Part shown: positions 37,032 to 45,931 of the stretch, piece by piece
Layout: each line of letters begins with the position of its first letter
Numbering within the stretch: position 1 is the first letter of the stretch
NCBI GenBank assembly: GCA_016191815.1
Contig: JACPVI010000039.1
Coordinates: forward strand, 1 to 64,000
Reading direction: 5' to 3'
Length of the DNA stretch: 64,000 bases
Origin: Myxococcales bacterium
GTDB taxonomy: Bacteria; Myxococcota; Myxococcia; Myxococcales; Myxococcaceae
The notes under the pieces: model-generated
What the model was told of the DNA's origin: nothing
Seen by the model: only the letters and a program-made list of their open reading frames with translations
Database searches by the model: none
Made by a program: the position numbers and the translations under genes

Positions 37032-37075
37032 CATTTCGGTCTCGACGTACGTCCAGTACGCCGTCGACCGAAATG
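37032..37075. repeat. Hairpin in the mazE-lipoprotein gap
   Basis: CATTTCGGTC (37032-37041) pairs with GACCGAAATG (37066-37075), with partly matching inner arms around CGTAC/GTACG. No gene is apparent in 36867-37148; this hairpin is the most structured part of that gap. Confidence 0.45.
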
Positions 37076-37148
37076 GCCGGCGCGCCTGGCCTGCGGCGCG
37101 GAGATCCACGGCCGTGACGGGCCGCCCGCGGCGTGGTGAATTGGAGTC

Positions 37149-37640
37149 ATGCGGCTCGGCGCCATCCTCGCCATCCTCGCGGTGGGCTGCGGGGCGCCAA
37201 CCCGGCGGCCGCAGAACTCGCCGCCGCGCTTCGACGATTCCGCGACGTCGCCCGCGTCTCCGTTCACCATCGGCAACGGCCCCCGCTGCGCCGTCACTTT
37301 CTCCGCCCGCGCGGAGGACCCGGATCTCGGCGACGTCCTCTACGGCCTGTGGTTCATCGATGACTTCAACCGCAACGCCGCGCCCATCGCCCAGGCGGAG
37401 CTACCCCCGAGCGGCGCCAAGGAGCGCCCTCCGCTGGAGTTGGCCGAGTCGGTCGGGGCGGCCACGAGCGCTCTTCACGCCTCCGGCCAGCATCTGGTCG
37501 AGCTGATCGTCTCCGATGGAGTCCTGGAGGGACGCGAACCCCTCCCCCGCGAGCGGCTCGGTGACGGCGCCAAGATAGAGACCTTCGCCGCCACTCTCCG
37601 GTGGGAGCTGGAGGTGCAGCAGGGCGTCGACTGCCCCTGA
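37149..37640 (+). CDS. Lipoprotein of unknown function
   Basis: This 163-residue protein starts MRLGAILAILAVGCGAP, a clear lipobox, after GGAG 7 nt upstream. The mature part is beta-rich with two cysteines (GPRCAVTF and the final VDCP) and a segment PRFDDSATSPASPF. It may be an immunoglobulin-like fold. The gene precedes rlmN by about 40 nt; no functional link is evident. Confidence 0.74.
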   Translation: MRLGAILAILAVGCGAPTRRPQNSPPRFDDSATSPASPFTIGNGPRCAVTFSARAEDPDLGDVLYGLWFIDDFNRNAAPIAQAELPPSGAKERPPLELAESVGAATSALHASGQHLVELIVSDGVLEGREPLPRERLGDGAKIETFAATLRWELEVQQGVDCP

Positions 37641-37681
37641 CGCTTTGACTCTCCGGCCAATGGTGTGGGAAGGCTCGCGAC

Positions 37682-38785
37682 GTGCCCCAGGTTCCCCCCT
37701 CGATGGACTCCTTGCCGGTCGATCTCGGCGCTCTCACGCTCGAAGACCTCTCGGAGGTCGTCGGAAAGCTGGGCGAGCGCCCCTATCGCGCCAGGCAGCT
37801 CTTCCGCTGGATCCACCAGCGAGGAGCCGAGTCGTTCGACGAGATGACCGACCTTCCGCGCGAGCTGCGGCAGAGGCTCTCCGAGCAGGCCGCCGTCCGC
37901 ACCCTCGATCGGGACGCGGCGCAGCGCTCGTTGGACGGAACCGTCAAGGTCCGCTTCCGCACGCGCGACGGGAAGCTCATCGAGTCGGTGTACATGCCGT
38001 CGGCGGACCGGCGAACGCTCTGCGTCTCCACCCAGGCAGGCTGCGCCATGGGCTGTATTTTTTGTCTCACCGCCACCTTGGGCCTCGAGCGCAACCTCAC
38101 CCCCGGGGAGATCGTCGGCCAGGTGAACGCCGTCAACCGCGAGGTGCGGCGAGACGAAGGGCATGAGGGCTGGCGCCCGCTCACCAACCTGGTGTTCATG
38201 GGCATGGGCGAGCCATTGAACAACTTCGAGAACCTGAAAGCCGCGCTCGCCATCCTCCGCTCCGAGGACGGGCACAACTTCTCCCAGCGCCACATCACCG
38301 TCTCCACCGTGGGGCTGGTGCCGATGATCGACCGCTTCGCCGCGGAGACCGACGTCAAGCTCGCCATCTCGCTCAACGCCACCACCGACGAGCAGCGGTC
38401 CCGCATCATGCCCGTCAACCGCAAATGGAACCTGGAGGCGCTGCTTGAGGCCTGCCGGCGCTTTCCCTTGCGCCAGGGCCGGCGGATCACCTTCGAGTAC
38501 GTGCTGATGCGCGGCTTCAACGACTCCGATGAGGACGCACGACGCCTCGCCGAGCTGCTCCGCGGCATCCCGGCCAAGGTGAACCTCATTCCCTACAATG
38601 AAGCGCCCGAGCTGTCGTTCCGCTCCGTCGCCTTTGAGAGAGCCGAGGCCTTCCGCGAGCTGCTCTCAGGGCTGCACCTCGCCGCGTTCGTGCGGAAGAA
38701 CCGCGGGCGCGACATCGCGGCGGCTTGCGGCCAGCTCGCCAACCGCCAAGGCTCCGGCCCTGCCGCGCAAGCCGCTGTTCCTTGA
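37682..38785 (+). CDS. rlmN: 23S rRNA (adenine-2503-C2) methyltransferase
   Basis: RlmN (367 aa) is a radical-SAM enzyme that methylates 23S rRNA A2503 and some tRNAs. The cluster motif is CAMGCIFC (CxxxCxxC), and FMGMGEPLNN, VSTVGLVP and the C-terminal cysteine in AAACGQL fit the family; the other catalytic cysteine lies in the Cys motif region. GGAAGG 8 nt upstream supports the GTG at 37682 over the ATG at 37703. It heads the translation block. Confidence 0.95.
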   Translation: MPQVPPSMDSLPVDLGALTLEDLSEVVGKLGERPYRARQLFRWIHQRGAESFDEMTDLPRELRQRLSEQAAVRTLDRDAAQRSLDGTVKVRFRTRDGKLIESVYMPSADRRTLCVSTQAGCAMGCIFCLTATLGLERNLTPGEIVGQVNAVNREVRRDEGHEGWRPLTNLVFMGMGEPLNNFENLKAALAILRSEDGHNFSQRHITVSTVGLVPMIDRFAAETDVKLAISLNATTDEQRSRIMPVNRKWNLEALLEACRRFPLRQGRRITFEYVLMRGFNDSDEDARRLAELLRGIPAKVNLIPYNEAPELSFRSVAFERAEAFRELLSGLHLAAFVRKNRGRDIAAACGQLANRQGSGPAAQAAVP

Positions 38786-38837
38786 TTTCGGCCCCCGTTT
38801 CCAGTAATAGCCCCCGCTCGATCCGGGAGCACCGCAA

Positions 38838-39089
38838 ATGGCCGTCGTTCTTCGTCTTTCCCGCGCGGGCGCCAAGAAGGTGCCCTACTACCACCTGGTC
38901 GCCGCCGACTCGCGAAGCCGGCGGGACGGCCGCTTCATCGAGGCCATTGGCGCCTACGACCCCAACCTGGACCCTCCCAAGTTCGAGGTGAACGAGGAGC
39001 GGCTCAAGCACTGGCTCGAGGTCGGCGCCAAGCCCTCCGAGACGGTGGCGGGGTTGCTCCGGCGGGCCAAGAAGGCCGCGAAGGCATAG
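38838..39089 (+). CDS. rpsP: 30S ribosomal protein S16
   Basis: S16 (83 aa) is an early 30S assembly protein. MAVVLRLSRAGAKKVPYYHL and the DPPKFEVNEERLKHWL C-terminal segment are characteristic. It begins the rpsP-khpA-rimM-trmD-rplS order shared across bacteria. A short AT-rich segment (CAGTAATAG) lies about 30 nt upstream and may belong to a promoter. Confidence 0.97.
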   Translation: MAVVLRLSRAGAKKVPYYHLVAADSRSRRDGRFIEAIGAYDPNLDPPKFEVNEERLKHWLEVGAKPSETVAGLLRRAKKAAKA

Positions 39090-39100
39090 TCGTCCGAGCC

Positions 39101-39385
39101 GTGACCGAGCTGATCACCTACATCGCCCGCGCCCTGGTGGACAAGCCGGAGCAGGTCGAGCTGCGCGAGACGGCCGCCGAGGCGGGGAAGGTCTACGAGC
39201 TCAAGGTCGCCGCCGAGGACATCGGCAAGGTGATCGGCCGCGACGGGCGCACCGTCAATGCCATGCGCACGCTCCTGGCCGCGGCGGCCCAGCGAAAGGG
39301 AGAGCGCGCCCGGCTCGAGATCCTCGATGACCGCCGAGGCGAGAGGCAGGCCCCGCAGCCGCCTCCGCCCAACGCGGCCGGCTGA
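39101..39385 (+). CDS. khpA: KH-domain RNA-binding protein
   Basis: This 94-residue KhpA (YlqC) protein has a single KH domain with the GxxG loop in DIGKVIGRDGRTVNAMRTLL. It binds RNA with KhpB in other bacteria and affects cell-wall and division control. The GTG start is 11 nt after rpsP. A Pro-rich tail (QAPQPPPPNAAG) is not part of the domain. Its position between rpsP and rimM is conserved. Confidence 0.93.
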   Translation: MTELITYIARALVDKPEQVELRETAAEAGKVYELKVAAEDIGKVIGRDGRTVNAMRTLLAAAAQRKGERARLEILDDRRGERQAPQPPPPNAAG

Positions 39386-39389
39386 CGCG

Positions 39390-39893
39390 TTGCCGAGGCG
39401 AGCGCACCTCGAGGTGGGCTACGTCGCCCGCGCGCACGGCATCCGGGGAGAGCTTGCGGTGAGGACTGGCGATCCCTCGTCGCGGGCGCTGCTCGATGTG
39501 TCCAGGCTGCTCCTGGAGGCCGAAGGCCATCGGGAGGAGCTGGAGATCTCCAAGGCTCGACGCGCCGCCAGGGAGGTGCTCGTCTCCTTGCGTGGCATCC
39601 ATGATCGCCAGGCCGCCGAGGGGAGGGTGGGCGCCAAGGTGTTCGTGTTCCGAGAGGACCTGGGCGAGCCGGGGCCCGGAGAATACTACCAGGGGGATTT
39701 GATCGGCCTCACCGCCGTAGACGAGGAAGGAAGGGTGCTCGGAGAGGTGGCCGACATTCTCGAGACCGGGGCGGTTCCGGACCTGATCATCCGTGGTACC
39801 GGGGCGGAGCTGTTGATCCCCTTCGCAGACGAGTTCATCCCAGTGGTGGACCTCCAAGCCGGCAGGCTGGTGGTTCGCCCGCCGGAGTGCTGA
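39390..39893 (+). CDS. rimM: Ribosome maturation factor RimM
   Basis: RimM (167 aa) binds S19 and helps 30S head maturation. It has the family start [18 protein letters not shown], a [22 protein letters not shown] segment and the C-terminal PRC-barrel with [22 protein letters not shown]. The start is uncertain: TTG 39390 gives a normal length 4 nt after khpA; ATG 39327 would overlap khpA by 59 nt. I favour TTG. Confidence 0.9.
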   Translation: MPRRAHLEVGYVARAHGIRGELAVRTGDPSSRALLDVSRLLLEAEGHREELEISKARRAAREVLVSLRGIHDRQAAEGRVGAKVFVFREDLGEPGPGEYYQGDLIGLTAVDEEGRVLGEVADILETGAVPDLIIRGTGAELLIPFADEFIPVVDLQAGRLVVRPPEC

Positions 39894-39903
39894 GGAACGA
39901 GAC

Positions 39904-40668
39904 GTGGCTTTCGCTTTCGAAGTCCTGACGCTGTTTCCGGGGATGATCACCTCCTACGTCTCGGAGAGCGTCCTCGGGAAGGCCCAGGAGCGGGGGTTGA
40001 TCGAGGTCCGCGCCACCGACATCCGCGACTTCGCCCAAGGGAGGCACCGCGTCACCGACGACACGCCGTACGGGGGCGGGGCCGGGATGGTGATGAAGGT
40101 CGAACCGCTGGTGGCGGCGATCGAGGCGGCAAAGGGACGGTCGCCCTCGGCGAGGGTGCTCCTGATGAGTCCCCGCGGACGAGTCTTCGACCAGGCGGCG
40201 GCCCGCGAGCTTTCACGCTTGGAGGGAGGGCTGGTGCTCGCCTGCGGCCGCTACGAGGGCGTCGACGAGCGGGTCGTGGCATTCGTGGACGGGGAGCTGT
40301 CGGTCGGGGACTTCGTGCTCACCGGCGGGGAGCTGGCGGCCCTGTGCGTGCTGGACGCGGTGGCGCGCCTGGTTCCTGGGGTCTTGGGGAACGTCGCCTC
40401 GCCCGGCGCGGAGAGCTTCGAGGAGGGACTGCTCGAATACCCCCAGTACACGAGGCCGGCGGCGTTCCGAGGCATGGAGGTGCCCGCGGTGCTGCAATCG
40501 GGAGATCACGCCCGCATCGCCAGGTGGAGGCGCTGGCACTCCCTGCGCGTCACGGCCGAGCGGAGGCCGGAGCTTTTGGCGCGCCGCGAGCTCTCGGAGA
40601 CGGACCGGGTCCTGATCGCGACGGACGAGGAGCCGGACGGAGCGGCGGCGAAGAAGGGCAACGGCTGA
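39904..40668 (+). CDS. trmD: tRNA (guanine-37-N1) methyltransferase
   Basis: TrmD (254 aa) makes m1G37 in tRNAs that read CNN codons and prevents frameshifting. The SPOUT knot is visible in [29 protein letters not shown] in outline, with the [13 protein letters not shown] loop and [21 protein letters not shown] precedes the GTG. It follows rimM by 10 nt. Confidence 0.95.
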   Translation: MAFAFEVLTLFPGMITSYVSESVLGKAQERGLIEVRATDIRDFAQGRHRVTDDTPYGGGAGMVMKVEPLVAAIEAAKGRSPSARVLLMSPRGRVFDQAAARELSRLEGGLVLACGRYEGVDERVVAFVDGELSVGDFVLTGGELAALCVLDAVARLVPGVLGNVASPGAESFEEGLLEYPQYTRPAAFRGMEVPAVLQSGDHARIARWRRWHSLRVTAERRPELLARRELSETDRVLIATDEEPDGAAAKKGNG

Positions 40669-40720
40669 CCTCCTTCCCGGGCGGCGGCCGGCCCTCCATT
40701 CGAGCTTGCGTCTGCCGCCC

Positions 40721-40750
40721 TTGATGCGTGCGGGCCACCTCTGCTAGTTA
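40721..40750 (+). promoter_or_regulatory. Possible rplS promoter
   Basis: TTGATG (40721-40726), an 18-bp spacer and TAGTTA (40745-40750) lie about 40 nt before the rplS ATG. This would let L19 be made independently of the upstream genes. Confidence 0.35.
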
Positions 40751-40789
40751 GCGCCGCTCTCAGACCCAGGCCGTCAGCGGAGTCAAGCC

Positions 40790-41290
40790 ATGCCTTCGAG
40801 TGCCCTCGAGTTCATCCAGTCCCGCAACATGCGCAAGGACCTCACCGACTTCAGGACCGGCGACACCGTCCGCGTGCACTGGAAGGTCAAGGAGGGCGAC
40901 AAGGAGCGCGTCCAGCCCTTCGAGGGGATCGTCATTCGCAAGACCAAGGGGAAGAACACCGCCACCTTCACGGTGCGGAAGGTCTCCTACGGCGTGGGAG
41001 TGGAGCGGATTTTCCCTCTGCACAGCCCGCGGTACGAGAAGATCGAAGTCATCAGCAAGGGCAGCGTGAGCCGCAACCGGCTCTTCTACCTGCGCAACCT
41101 GCGCGGCAAGGCCTCGCGCGTGGAAACGCAGGAGGAGGGCGAGGGAGCCGGGCCAGAGGCCCAGAGCGCGCCCGCCTCCGAGGCCCAGGCGGCAGCGGCC
41201 CAGCCAGCCGCCGAGGCGGCTGCTGCGGAGAAGCCCGCTGCGGAGAAGCCTGCGGGCGAGAAGCCGGCGAAGAAGGCCAAGAAGAAGTAG
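40790..41290 (+). CDS. rplS: 50S ribosomal protein L19 with C-terminal extension
   Basis: L19 lies at the 30S-50S interface. The first 115 residues match the family ([42 protein letters not shown]). A further 50 residues of Ala, Glu, Lys and Pro repeats (for example [20 protein letters not shown]) are extra to the usual fold and would extend from the ribosome. Total length is 166 residues. Confidence 0.95.
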   Translation: MPSSALEFIQSRNMRKDLTDFRTGDTVRVHWKVKEGDKERVQPFEGIVIRKTKGKNTATFTVRKVSYGVGVERIFPLHSPRYEKIEVISKGSVSRNRLFYLRNLRGKASRVETQEEGEGAGPEAQSAPASEAQAAAAQPAAEAAAAEKPAAEKPAGEKPAKKAKKK

Positions 41291-41372
41291 GCCGTAGCTC
41301 GCGCGGGTCGTCGAGGCGTCGGAGAGCTGGCTGCGCCGGGGCAATCGCGCCGTCAGGGTTTTTCGCAAAGCG

Positions 41373-41402
41373 TTGGCCTGCGCTCGGGCGGGCGCCTACA
41401 CT
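41373..41402 (+). promoter_or_regulatory. Promoter of the SMC-like gene, near-leaderless geometry
   Basis: TTGGCC (41373-41378), an 18-bp spacer and TACACT (41397-41402) end 9 nt before the ATG at 41412. No Shine-Dalgarno is visible between them. Confidence 0.4.
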
Positions 41403-41411
41403 CCGGCCGCC

Positions 41412-43292
41412 ATGTACCTCCTCGAGCTTGCGGTGCAAGGGGTTCGGGGCTTCTCGCCCACCTCGCGGATACCGCTCAAGCCAGGCTACACGGCGCTGCT
41501 GCCGCCCGGGAAGGGGGAGCTTCCTCCGCTCTGCGGCATGGTGGTGAGCATGTTCTTCTCCGATGGGCGAGGAGGGGACATCGTCTACATGGCGCAGGGG
41601 CAGAAGGTGGCCCGCGCCGGCATCACGGTGTTTGGAGACGATCAATCCACCTACCGGCTGGTGCGGGAGCTGGGGACCGCCGGGGTGCTCCACCGGCTCA
41701 ACCGAGGGAGCAAGCAGTTCGAGATCCTGAGCCAGGACCTGACGGAGATCGGTCAATTCCTGAGGAGTCAGGTAGGGGCGCCGACCAAGACGGCGCTGGA
41801 GCAGCTCTTCTGCTTCACCGCGGCCCAGCTGCCCACCCGGCGGCCCAAGACGAAGGCATCGGTGACCTCCAAGCCCTCGCTGGCGCCGGTGCAGCTACCG
41901 CAGGCCGAGCCGGTGAGCGGAGATCTGCCCACCCTCAAGACCAGGCTTTCAGAGCTGGAGAGGGAGCACGCGCTTTCCAAGGAGGTCGATGAGCTGCAGT
42001 TCAAGCAGGACGGCATCGCCTCGCAGCTTTTCGAGCTGGAGGGCAAGCTCAAGGGCTCCGATGGGCTCAAGGCGGCGGTGAAGGAAGCGGAGGCGGCCGC
42101 GGCGGCCGCGCCCACCGCGGAGTCGCTGAAGGTCCCCAAGGACATCGTCGCCCGGGCGGAGCGCTACCCGATGCTCCAGCAGAAGCGGGACGAGGCTTTG
42201 GCGCGGCTCGACCGTGAGCGCGAGCAAGGCGCCGAGCAGGCGGAGCCGAGCTACGTGGAACCGCTGTACCGGAACGCATCCTTCTGGGCGAGCGTGGCGG
42301 CCGGGCTGGTGCTCCTGGTGCTGGGGAGCCAGCTGTCGGGCTACCTGCGTTACGTGGCGCTTTTGGACATACCGGCCTTCGGTTTCGCGGCGCTCTTGGC
42401 GCTGAGGTACCTGGAGGAGTTGCAGGCCGGCAGCAAGGTGAGCCACCGGGGCGGTTTCCTGGCCGCGCGGGAGAAGCGGATCCGCGAGGACTTCGAGGGC
42501 GAGGTGGCCGAGGTGCGAGCCGCGATGACGGTGGCTGGAGTCGAAACGGTGCAGGAGCTGATCGAGGGGCTCTCCCGCCGGGGGCTCCTGTTGGAGAAGG
42601 CGGCCGAGTTGAGGCGTCAGCTCGAGGCGCTGGAGAAAGAGCCGGACTACGCGAGCGCCGCCTCTCGCTATCAGCAGCTCAAGGCAGAGCAGGATCAGAT
42701 CAACGCCCGGCTCCTGGAGAAGGGCGGCTACGTGCGGGACGTGCGCGAGGTGGAGAGGGAGATCGCCCGGACGAAGGAGGCGATCGCCAAGCTCAGATCT
42801 CCCCAGCCGGCGGCGCCGGTTGCCGGGCCTGCCCCGAGCGGTTCCTCGCCGCTGCAGGAGGATCCCTCACCGCAGTTGCTCTCGCTGGCGGCGGAGTTGT
42901 TCGGCTGCGACCTGCCCGCGGCGGCGCAGCTCGCCACTGACCGGTGCGGCCAGTATCTGGTGGCGCTGACCGATCGCCGTTACCAAGCGGTGGAGCTGGA
43001 CGGGGGTGGGAACGCGTGCGTGGTGGCTTCGGGGCGGAAGCTCGCGGCGGGGGAGCTGCCCGGAAAGGACCTGGATCTGCTTTACCTGTCGCTGCGGCTG
43101 GCGCTGGTGGAGAAGTTCTCGGCGCGGCAGAAGGTCCCGATGTTGATCGAGGATGGGCTGGTCTGCGTGGAGGAATCCAAGCATTCGCTCCTGGGCCGGA
43201 TGCTCAAGCACCTTGGGACGCTGACGCAGGTGCTGCATCTGGCGCCCGGGCGTGGGGCGGCGGAGTCGGCGGACTCGGTGGTGAATGTCTGA
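41412..43292 (+). CDS. Degenerate SMC/YhaN-like coiled-coil membrane protein
   Basis: This 626-residue protein follows the plan of SMC-like ATPases: an N-terminal strand-turn (MYLLELAVQGVRGF ... KPGYTALLPPGKGELPPL), long coiled coils with many Glu, Arg and Lys, two membrane segments at about 291-335 and a C-terminal half-domain (GKDLDLLYLSLRLALVEKF, VPMLIEDGLV, LGTLTQVLHLA). In active members these positions hold GxxGxGKS, LSGG and a DDPF Walker B; here the P-loop and signature are lost and only part of Walker B remains. It is probably a non-hydrolysing structural relative. Its neighbours are ribosomal and DNA genes. Confidence 0.7.
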   Translation: MYLLELAVQGVRGFSPTSRIPLKPGYTALLPPGKGELPPLCGMVVSMFFSDGRGGDIVYMAQGQKVARAGITVFGDDQSTYRLVRELGTAGVLHRLNRGSKQFEILSQDLTEIGQFLRSQVGAPTKTALEQLFCFTAAQLPTRRPKTKASVTSKPSLAPVQLPQAEPVSGDLPTLKTRLSELEREHALSKEVDELQFKQDGIASQLFELEGKLKGSDGLKAAVKEAEAAAAAAPTAESLKVPKDIVARAERYPMLQQKRDEALARLDREREQGAEQAEPSYVEPLYRNASFWASVAAGLVLLVLGSQLSGYLRYVALLDIPAFGFAALLALRYLEELQAGSKVSHRGGFLAAREKRIREDFEGEVAEVRAAMTVAGVETVQELIEGLSRRGLLLEKAAELRRQLEALEKEPDYASAASRYQQLKAEQDQINARLLEKGGYVRDVREVEREIARTKEAIAKLRSPQPAAPVAGPAPSGSSPLQEDPSPQLLSLAAELFGCDLPAAAQLATDRCGQYLVALTDRRYQAVELDGGGNACVVASGRKLAAGELPGKDLDLLYLSLRLALVEKFSARQKVPMLIEDGLVCVEESKHSLLGRMLKHLGTLTQVLHLAPGRGAAESADSVVNV

Positions 43293-43324
43293 CCCGCCGG
43301 CTAGAACGCTCGGCGGAGGTGGAC

Positions 43325-43699
43325 GTGGCGGAGCCAGGGTTGAGGCGGGCATTCGGCGGGGAGGCGGAGGACGCGGCGGTCTCGCACCTGGAGCGCAAGG
43401 GCTATCGGGTTCGGGCGCGGAACTTCGTTTGCCCGTACGGCGAGCTGGACGTGGTGGCCGAGGACGGCGAGGTGGTGGCCTTCGTGGAGGTACGGATGCG
43501 CTCCAACGCCGCCTGGGGAGACCCCTCGCAAACGGTGAGTGGGAAGAAGCAGCGGCGAATCGTGAAGGCGGCGCTCCACTACCTTTACCGTCACGGGCCG
43601 CTGGGCAAGATGGTGCGGTTCGACGTGGTTTCGGTGGTGGGCCGGGGTGAGAAGGCGCAAGTCGAGCACATCCCTGACGCCTTCGATGCGGGGATGTGA
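43325..43699 (+). CDS. YraN-family (UPF0102) putative nuclease
   Basis: This 124-residue protein has the restriction-endonuclease-like YraN core: GGEAEDAAVSHLERKGYRV, then YGELDVVAEDGEVVAFVEVRMRS (the E/D ... VEV active site) and KKQRRIVKAALHYL. YraN proteins have a nuclease fold related to Holliday-junction resolvases but an unclear function. GGAGG 5 nt upstream of the GTG at 43325 supports this start. It overlaps rsmI by 3 nt, a pairing (yraN-rsmI) common in bacteria. Confidence 0.88.
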   Translation: MAEPGLRRAFGGEAEDAAVSHLERKGYRVRARNFVCPYGELDVVAEDGEVVAFVEVRMRSNAAWGDPSQTVSGKKQRRIVKAALHYLYRHGPLGKMVRFDVVSVVGRGEKAQVEHIPDAFDAGM

Positions 43700-44535
43700 G
43701 GTTGGGCGGGACGCTCTATCTGGTGGCCACGCCGATCGGGAACCTGGCGGACATCACCCACCGAGGCGTTTCCACGTTGCGGTCGGTCTCGTTCGTGGCA
43801 GCCGAGGACACGCGCCACTCCCGCAAGCTGCTCGAGGCGTATGGCATCTCGAAGGAGCTGGTGAGCCTTCCGGCGTTTGCGGAGCGGGAGCGGGCGGGGG
43901 CGATCCTGGAGCGAGTGGAGCGCGGCGAAGACTGCGCGGTGGTGACGGACGCGGGGAGCCCGGGGATCAGCGACCCGGGTGAGAAGCTGGTAGGGGAGGC
44001 GATCGCTCGGGGGATCCGGGTGGTGCCGGTGCCTGGGCCTTCGGCGCTGGTGGCGGCGCTCTCGGCCTCGGGGCTACCGGCGGGGCGGTTCCACTTCCTG
44101 GGCTTCCTGCCGCGCAAGGGGCCGGAGCGGCGAGCGCTGATGGAAGAGGCCGGTGCGCTCTCGGCGACCTTGGTCATCTACGAGTCGCCGCGCAGGCTCG
44201 GGGAGACGCTGGAAGACCTGCTGGAGGAGCTCGGCGACCGGCGGGCGTGTGTGGCGCGGGAGCTGACGAAGGTGCACGAGGAGCTCGTGCGTGGCCGCCT
44301 GAGCGATCTTGCCGGGCGCTACCGTGGAGCCGAAGTGTTGGGTGAGGTGGTTCTGCTGCTCGAGGGGCGGGCAGGAAAGGCGCGGTGGTCGGAGGAGGAG
44401 GTCCGCGGCGCGTTGGAGAAGGGGCTCGGCGCAGGGGAAAGGCTCAAACCCCTCTCGACCGAGATCGCCAAGCGAGCTGGCTGGACGTCGGGCGAGGTCT
44501 ACAAGCTCGGCACGCAGCTGGCCCGGAGGCGCTGA
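43696..44535 (+). CDS. rsmI: 16S rRNA (cytidine-1402-2'-O) methyltransferase
   Basis: RsmI (279 aa) methylates C1402 in the 16S decoding centre. The tetrapyrrole-methylase fold is shown by LYLVATPIGNLADITHRG, AAEDTRHSRKLL, VVTDAGSPGISDPGEKL and YESPRRLGETL. The C-terminal domain has helix KPLSTEIAKRAGWTSGEVYKL. The GTG start overlaps yraN. The stop is followed directly by a heptamer repeat and a convergent gene. Confidence 0.95.
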   Translation: MRLGGTLYLVATPIGNLADITHRGVSTLRSVSFVAAEDTRHSRKLLEAYGISKELVSLPAFAERERAGAILERVERGEDCAVVTDAGSPGISDPGEKLVGEAIARGIRVVPVPGPSALVAALSASGLPAGRFHFLGFLPRKGPERRALMEEAGALSATLVIYESPRRLGETLEDLLEELGDRRACVARELTKVHEELVRGRLSDLAGRYRGAEVLGEVVLLLEGRAGKARWSEEEVRGALEKGLGAGERLKPLSTEIAKRAGWTSGEVYKLGTQLARRR

Positions 44536-44580
44536 ACGGCCGCTCGATCGCCGCTCGACGCTGAACCCTCGACCCTCGAC
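44536..44580 (-). repeat. GTCGAGN heptamer array, locus 3
   Basis: Read on the minus strand, directly after the stop codon of the outer-membrane protein gene: GTCGAGG, GTCGAGG, GTTCAGC, GTCGAGC and more units. It fills the gap between convergent genes rsmI and 44582. Confidence 0.72.
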
Positions 44581-44581
44581 T

Positions 44582-45862
44582 CTAGAAATTGAACACCCCG
44601 ACGACATCGATCCTGAAGATCGACGTCTCGGTGGCCCGGAAGCGGCGCGACACCATGTCGGTGCGCCAGTCGAAGTTGGGGTTGATCTCCTTGGGGTTGG
44701 CGCTGATGTCGACGGTGCCGTTGCCGTCGAGGTCCTTGCCGATCGACTCGTCGGTGAGGGTGTGCTCGGTGTTGTAGAGGAGCGAGGCGGTCGCCTTGAG
44801 GTGGACGTACTCCGCGGCGTGAGCCACCAAGCCGAAGCTGCCGCCGAGCTGGAGGTAGTCCTGGGTGTAGTGGAGCTTCTGGAAGACGTCGCTCAGCTCG
44901 TTGAAGTAGCGTCCCTCGGAGACGTAGGTGACGTACCCGCGGATGTCCATCGCCACCTTCTGGTGCATCGCCGGCTCTTCGTAGGCGTTGAACTCCGAGC
45001 CGATGATGAAGCCCCCCACGTGCGGCGGCCGGATGCCCGTGTCGGAGCGGGTCCACTGGTCGGTGCCGCAGTTCTCCGGCCGGCCCATGGTGCGCGGATC
45101 CGGGTGGTCGCAGTTCGAATACCAGCCCGGGCCCCGGTAGGGCAGCGTGTAGTGGATCTGGAAATACGGGTCGACCACCCCCACTCGGCGCGAGAGCGAG
45201 GTGTAGAACTTGTAGCGGTGGATGCGGTCGCCGATCCGCCCCTGCGAGCTCGCGGAGGTCGGCAGCGTGGGGTCGATGCCCTCCGCGGTCGGCGCGGTGT
45301 AGTCCACCCCCAACAGCCACATCGGCTTGGAGGGGTCTTTCTTCTGGTTGAAGATCGCGTAGGCCATCCCGAAGGTCATGTCTCCCAGCCCGCCGCGGAA
45401 GACGTCCTGCTGATCCCCTTCCCTGACCGTGAACAGCTCGCGCTCCCCCGCCTGCGACACCGGGCAGTTGGGATCGAGCAGCTGCCCGTCGGCCTGCAGG
45501 CAATTGTTGTAGATGGTGGAGTTCTCGGCGCTGGTCCCATTGGCGAACCGCCACCTCTGGGTCCGGGAGAAGACGAGCGGGAGGCCGTAGTGGAACTCCA
45601 AGTCCTCCCACAGGCCCATCCTCAGGTCCATGTTCAGCCGAGTGTCGATGCCGACAAACCTCAGCTCGCTCACGTCCTGCACGTCGTCGTTCTGGTGGTG
45701 CTCCCGGGTGAGCTTGAAGCGGTGCTGGGTGCGCTGGAAGCCGATGTCGATGAACATCCCGAAGGGATCCTTCTCCTCGAACGAGGAGGCGATCCGGGTC
45801 AGCTCCGCGGCTTTCGCGGACTGCGCCGCAAGCAACAGCAAGGCAGCTCCAAGGCGTCTCAT
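44582..45862 (-). CDS. Predicted outer-membrane beta-barrel protein
   Basis: This 426-residue protein has a signal peptide (RRLGAALLLLAAQSAKA) and alternating polar/hydrophobic strands with aromatic ends, including a C-terminal strand ending VVGVFNF, the classic terminal Phe of outer-membrane barrels. Loops contain a calcium-like DLDGNGTVD and two pairs of cysteines (NNCLQADGQLLDPNC, SNCDHPDP ... ENCG). I cannot name the family. GGGAGGTCG precedes the ATG. A heptamer repeat follows its stop. Confidence 0.8.
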   Translation of the reverse strand: MRRLGAALLLLAAQSAKAAELTRIASSFEEKDPFGMFIDIGFQRTQHRFKLTREHHQNDDVQDVSELRFVGIDTRLNMDLRMGLWEDLEFHYGLPLVFSRTQRWRFANGTSAENSTIYNNCLQADGQLLDPNCPVSQAGERELFTVREGDQQDVFRGGLGDMTFGMAYAIFNQKKDPSKPMWLLGVDYTAPTAEGIDPTLPTSASSQGRIGDRIHRYKFYTSLSRRVGVVDPYFQIHYTLPYRGPGWYSNCDHPDPRTMGRPENCGTDQWTRSDTGIRPPHVGGFIIGSEFNAYEEPAMHQKVAMDIRGYVTYVSEGRYFNELSDVFQKLHYTQDYLQLGGSFGLVAHAAEYVHLKATASLLYNTEHTLTDESIGKDLDGNGTVDISANPKEINPNFDWRTDMVSRRFRATETSIFRIDVVGVFNF

Positions 45863-45931
45863 TCGACCTCCCGGAAGGCGCGCGCCCGCCGGTGTAAACC
45901 CTCGCAAAGACAGCGAGATGACGCGGTGACG

